NCBI GenBank assembly: GCA_023515745.1
Contig: JALECJ010000254.1
Location: forward strand, 2,106,273-2,170,272
DNA length: 64,000 nucleotides
DNA from: Amoeboaphelidium protococcarum
Lineage: Eukaryota; Aphelidiomycota; Aphelidea
Direction of reading: 5' to 3'
Both the position numbers and the translations under genes were made by a program. The notes beneath the pieces are model-generated. The model did not search any database, was not told where the DNA came from, and saw only the letters and a list, made by a program, of their open reading frames with translations. Below are positions 60,404 to 64,000 of the stretch, piece by piece (the stretch's first letter is position 1; each line of letters starts with the position of its first letter).

Positions 60404-61686
60404 AGAAGATGACTGAATAGGTTTATGCTGTTGCTGAGTGGTTGGTTCGCCGTGTACTGATTTAAACGCTCTTTTCAACTTTAATCACACTTTATAAACA
60501 AAACAATATTGCGAATTAGTTAAAGCTTTCAACTTTCTAAATGAGATTTTTGAGTGGAATTTAAGCGACTGCTGGCTCTCTGCATTTGGGTAATTATATA
60601 GGAGCTGTGAGGTAGTGGGCTAAACTATCGCGGACAATGTTAGTATCTAATGAAGATCTTAATAAATGCGACGAAGATACGATTAGAATAGAGAGTGTAC
60701 ATTTCATGATATGTGATTTACACGCTCTGACCACGGTGAAAGATCCTTAAATGCTAAAGTAGAATACTTTGTCAATGTTCAAATCTCTAGTTGCCTGTGG
60801 CATCAGTCCGCAACATCTCTTTATATAGTCCGCAGTGCCGTATCACACGTAACTGCACTGGATACTCTCTACTCTTGCTCCACTTTCACATCTCACTCGG
60901 ATGACTTAATACAAATCAAAAGTTAGATAGACATAGAATTAATCGCGTAATCAAGACTCAAAGTTAAAGATTGATGGACATAATGCCGGATTGTTAATGT
61001 ATCCCGTGCTGCAAGCTGCTGATATCATGCTCTACCAAGCCTCTCATGTTCCCGTTGGAGAAGACTAGCTGTAACACTTGGAACTCACGCGTACTCTTAT
61101 AACATCATTCAATAGTCAATTTAAATCTGCATTTCCATTACCTCAGGCTTATGATTCCAGTATCGGTATCACCAATAGCGATGATATTTAGAATAGTATT
61201 GGGAATCGTCTTCCACGGATAATGTGCTTGTAGAATCCCGAGTCAAAAATGAGCAAATCTTCACCAAAAGGCTGCCTATTCATTACTGATTCTGATGAAG
61301 AGATTCGGCGCAAAATTTTGAAGGCAAAGACTGACAGTTTAGAGTTTGATACGCGTCTGATGCCCGTGGAGTTATTGTACACTCAGGATAGACCTGGTAT
61401 TAAGAACTTGATTGACATTGCTCTATATTTAAACTCTACTTTACAGAATTAAAGTGTGGGGATGTTTTTATAATCTGTAGAGTTGCGGAATACAAAGTAG
61501 CTAAAGGAATATGTTGGTTCGCTGATTATTGAACATTTGATGCCCATCAGGGAGCGTTACAAATAATTGGAGGTTGTGGATATTTAGTCGCTCATTTAAG
61601 AAGGCAATCAAAATGCTCTCTCAGTCGCTTCAAAAAATTACCAGCAGATTGCACAGCTAGTTGGTTTACAGAAAGTATCCTTTTGA
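60400..61686 (+). CDS. WARS2: Tryptophanyl-tRNA synthetase, bacterial/mitochondrial type
   Basis: Class I aminoacyl-tRNA synthetase charging tRNA-Trp (428 residues from the first ATG, 381 from the in-frame ATG at 60541). Signatures: [23 protein letters not shown] (HIGH-type HLGN, His 62), [45 protein letters not shown] and the KMSKS loop [11 protein letters not shown] (Lys 283). Conserved Gln in GEDQLQH are TAG and TAA. This is the compact bacterial form used in mitochondria, not the cytosolic eukaryotic form. The 47 residues before MRFLSGIQ ([15 protein letters not shown]) could be a targeting peptide, or 5' UTR if translation starts at 60541. A separate cytosolic TrpRS is expected elsewhere. 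Confidence 0.95.
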
Positions 61687-61827
61687 TTGCTCACTAATGA
61701 TGGAGTAAGTTTTGATCCGCTGGAACATGAACACAATCTAATCACCTTTTGTTCATTCTAATTACCGGAATTTAACGCTATGCTGAGAATAATTTTTACA
61801 TTGATCAATAATTTTATAACAGATTCA

Positions 61828-62504
61828 TCATTTATATATTTATTTCAATTGATCAAAGTCATTCTCTTCAATGTCCCAAGGATTTCTAGGAGGAAGCCCT
61901 TGTTCAAACTCACGGTAATCTAAATTCTGCTGATTTCGCTAATCACTCCGACCTCTATTGCCTGCTGATTATGCTCCTGATCTAGAGAATCCATCACCGT
62001 TATTACTACTATTATTGTTACTGTTTAAAGTAGTATCTTGCTAATTAGAAGGAGATGATCGAGAAATATCAACTTTAGACGGAGTGAGCATATTAAGTCC
62101 TCGCTTCTGCTGTAATCGCTGCTTAAGCTCCTGACGCTCCCGTTCCAATCTATCCATAGCCTCTTGACGTTATCTCACAAATCGCTTATACGCCTCTTCA
62201 ATTGAATCTTTTTCACGGGCATTCGGACTAAAATTACTACTACTGCTGCTGCTATTCAGCGGGGAGGTGGGCGAAAGATTAGGTTGATTATTCTGCTGCT
62301 ACCATTACTACTTCACCACGATTTGAGACTTTGTGATTGACAGAGGAGCTGGTGCCTACACATTGACTATGAAATGATCATTATAAATATTAGTTGAATA
62401 TTTAATATGCTTACCAGAGTTTAGTGCTAATTGAGAGCAGGATCTTATATAACGGTAACCTCAGCGATAGCCTTATAGTGTAAATTTGTCTTTATAGCAC
62501 TCAT
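61828..62504 (-). CDS. Gln/Asn/Ser-rich protein with an RE-rich coiled coil (205 aa)
   Basis: Exon 1 is 62504-62415, the intron 62414-62356 (59 nt, GTAAGC...GTGTAG) and exon 2 62355-61828; the junction is in phase 0. The protein begins MSAIKTNLHYKAIAEVTVIQ and has a Gln/Pro/Ser stretch. A charged coiled coil follows (~100-135: EEAYKRFVRQRQEAMDRLERERQELKQRLQQK), then an Asn/Ser-rich spacer and a short conserved-looking end (LPPRNPWDIEENDFDQL). Not recognised. The PPRNPWDIEE end is the kind of short motif that docks to a partner. Splice signals match other introns in the window, which supports the gene model. Confidence 0.65.
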
Positions 62505-62827
62505 CCTCGATTTCTATTACTATCTCTGTACAACTGTCTATAATCGCTATGATAATCAAAGAGGTTAAACGCGCGAAATAAATAAAGCGAAACGAGAAGT
62601 ATTGGGTGTGTGTAAGAAATAAGAAAGTTCCTCAGGCTTTAACTATTCGATCTACAGTACTGTACGGTAGAAAGAGGAGAACAAAGTGAAATATTTCTTG
62701 TTTTTCGTTTCAGCGAGAATTGTTTCAAGTTGAGTTTTGTCATTGGGAGAAACTTCCTCTCTCTCTCTCTATTGTATAACACAACCATCCTCTCTGTTAT
62801 ATAATTGCTTTTATTGAGTCTGGTAGA
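62505..62827. promoter_or_regulatory. Divergent spacer with (ct)n run
   Basis: Contains a ctctctctctct microsatellite at about 62756-62771 and an otherwise AT-rich leader. No gene seen. Confidence 0.35.
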
Positions 62828-63873
62828 ATGAATAACATCAAATTGCATTAGAGTGATGGTGTGAAGGTTCAATTACATACCAAGAACGTCTTTTAAATCT
62901 CAGCTGGATCTTAGTTTCTGATGCTGCTTATTGATAATGAAAATAATAGACATTGCATAGAAGTGTGGTGTGCATAAACTTTGAAATTGATTCAAATTAT
63001 ATCTGGTACTTCTTCTTCAATCACCTCATTTGATTGTAATATGGTGGACTAGTAATTACTGGCGGTTTGTGAAAGTTCTGGAGCTATCAAGATTTATGAG
63101 CAGAGTCAGAGTAGTACGAAATTTCAATGTATCTCCACTAGAAATTACCTATCCTTTGCATAATGCAATTCTGATTCTATCATCAAGATTAAATTTCATC
63201 CATAATTGTAATTCTTTGCCACTTGCGCTTCGTCAGGCATCTTATACTTCTGGGATGTGCGGCATAAGAAGCCAATGTAGACGTATGATCTGAAGTGTGG
63301 TTCTCATATTGATAAGTGCTCCATTGTGTTTAGTCCAGATGGATCCATGATGGCTGTTGGTGTTTAGACTGCTTGTTATGTTTACGATCTTTCGAGTGGT
63401 AAATTAAAGTGTTAATTCTCTGGGACGTCTTAATTGGATAATCTTTAATTTCATAATTCTCAAGTATGGCTTATTGGTTCATGTGAGACTGAGTTGTTCT
63501 GCTATGATATTTTAGAATAGAAACTGCGGTATTTGGGATAGAAATTGGACTCTCCAATTAGATTATTTAATTTCAGTTCGCATTTGCAATAGTATTTTGT
63601 AATTACTGGTAAAATGATCTATTTATTGGATTTTAATACCCAGACTCACCATGTCTCATAATAATTACCGGACTATCTATGCTACAACAAGTCTTTGTCT
63701 TTCAAAGAATGCTGGTTGACTAGGAGTTCACAGCTTATTTATTATAGCATATCCTCGGGAAATGGCTTGAGCAGACGGGCTTTATAATTAAAAGAGTTGG
63801 ATTTTGATTAGAAGAATGATATTGTTCAGATTGAAGCCAAGTCTGAGCGCGATTTGAATACTACTAGTATTCA
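62828..63873 (+). CDS. WD40-repeat protein truncated by the telomere
   Basis: About 348 residues from the ATG at 62828 without a TGA, running straight into telomeric repeats at 63874 in the same frame. Beta-propeller blades are clear: SSGAIKIYEQ, IIKIKFHPQLQFFATCASSGILYFWDVRHKKPMQTYDL, CSIVFSPDGSMMAVGVQTACYVYDLSSGKLKCQF, WLIGSCETELFCYDILEQK and VITGKMIYLLDFNTQTHHV. That gives around six blades. I cannot tell the subfamily. The end of the protein is missing or replaced by telomere-encoded residues (QGSRVSRVAGQG). The chromosome tip seems to have been healed inside this gene; it may still be expressed, or it may be a remnant with an intact copy elsewhere. Confidence 0.75.
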
Positions 63874-64000
63874 GCAGGGTAGCAGGGTTAGCAGGGTAGC
63901 AGGGCAGGGTAGCAGGGTAGGGCAGGGTTAGGGCAGGGGTTAGGCAGGGTTAGGGCAGGGCAGGGTTAGGGCAGGGTTAGGGTTAGGGGCAGGGTTAGGG
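63874..64000 (+). repeat. Telomeric repeat array, mixed TTAGGG and GCAGGG units
   Basis: About 127 bases of G-rich hexamer-like repeats: GCAGGG and TAGCAGGG units dominate next to the gene, canonical TTAGGG becomes commoner outward, and some units have an extra G. The G-rich strand reads 5' to 3' toward the window end, as expected at a right chromosome end. The array probably continues beyond the assembled sequence. Confidence 0.97.

Overview
This window reads as gene-dense nuclear DNA of a single-celled eukaryote in which TAA and TAG encode glutamine and TGA is the only stop. The code shows directly. With TAR read as Gln, long uninterrupted proteins of known families appear, and TAR codons fall on Gln positions that are conserved in eL29 (HNQ), in helicase motif VI of the Prp22 homologue (QRAGRAGR) and in TrpRS (GEDQxQHLELTR). 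Nearly every gene ends in TGA. Eight short introns (52-68 nt; GTAAG or GTATG start, mostly TGTAG end) are visible. The right end (63874-64000) is a G-rich telomere of mixed TTAGGG/GCAGGG units, so this is a chromosome end. A ciliate is unlikely given the telomere. A diplomonad or oxymonad is unlikely given mitochondrial proteins (Pam17, a COQ8-family kinase, bacterial/mitochondrial-type TrpRS). Fungal-style families (SCT1/GPT2 acyltransferase, Cet1-type RNA triphosphatase, Pam17, NTE1-like phospholipase, REC8-like kleisin) point to an early branch near Fungi. An aphelid such as Amoeboaphelidium is my best guess from memory; it is an inference.

Layout. 1-20.5 kb: TRAPPC11 (cut by the window edge), COQ8/ABC1-family kinase, Prp22/DHX8 spliceosomal helicase, ribosomal eL29, a small secreted protein, LAMMER/CLK kinase, neuropathy-target-esterase-like phospholipase and NUP93. 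20.5-35.7 kb: the accessory part, with two gelsolin/severin paralogues (one with three introns, one with none) and two inverted copies of a secreted Pro/Gln/Ala/Ser-rich protein carrying a repeated ~80-residue module I do not recognise. It also holds a tRNA-Thr, a KDZ-type transposase remnant, Trm61 and Pam17. 36-49 kb: RNA triphosphatase, GPT2/SCT1 acyltransferase, a PD-(D/E)XK nuclease-like plus kinase-like fusion resembling Crinkler effectors, two secreted proteins, two unidentified proteins and a DDHD phospholipase. 49-64 kb: RasGEF with a DnaJ-like zinc motif, REC8-like kleisin, PPPDE-PUL-like protein, copper P1B ATPase, SNRNP27, a coiled-coil gene overlapping TrpRS by four bases, a Gln-rich coiled-coil protein, and a WD40 gene whose reading frame runs into the telomere.

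The housekeeping genes serve membrane traffic (TRAPPC11), splicing (Prp22, SNRNP27, LAMMER kinase), mRNA capping, phospholipid metabolism (NTE, GPT2, DDHD), nuclear pores, mitochondria, actin (gelsolins), cohesin/meiosis and copper transport. They do not form one pathway. Because only TGA stops translation, random open frames of about 100 codons are expected here, so short ORFs without a recognisable domain or signal peptide were left out or scored low.
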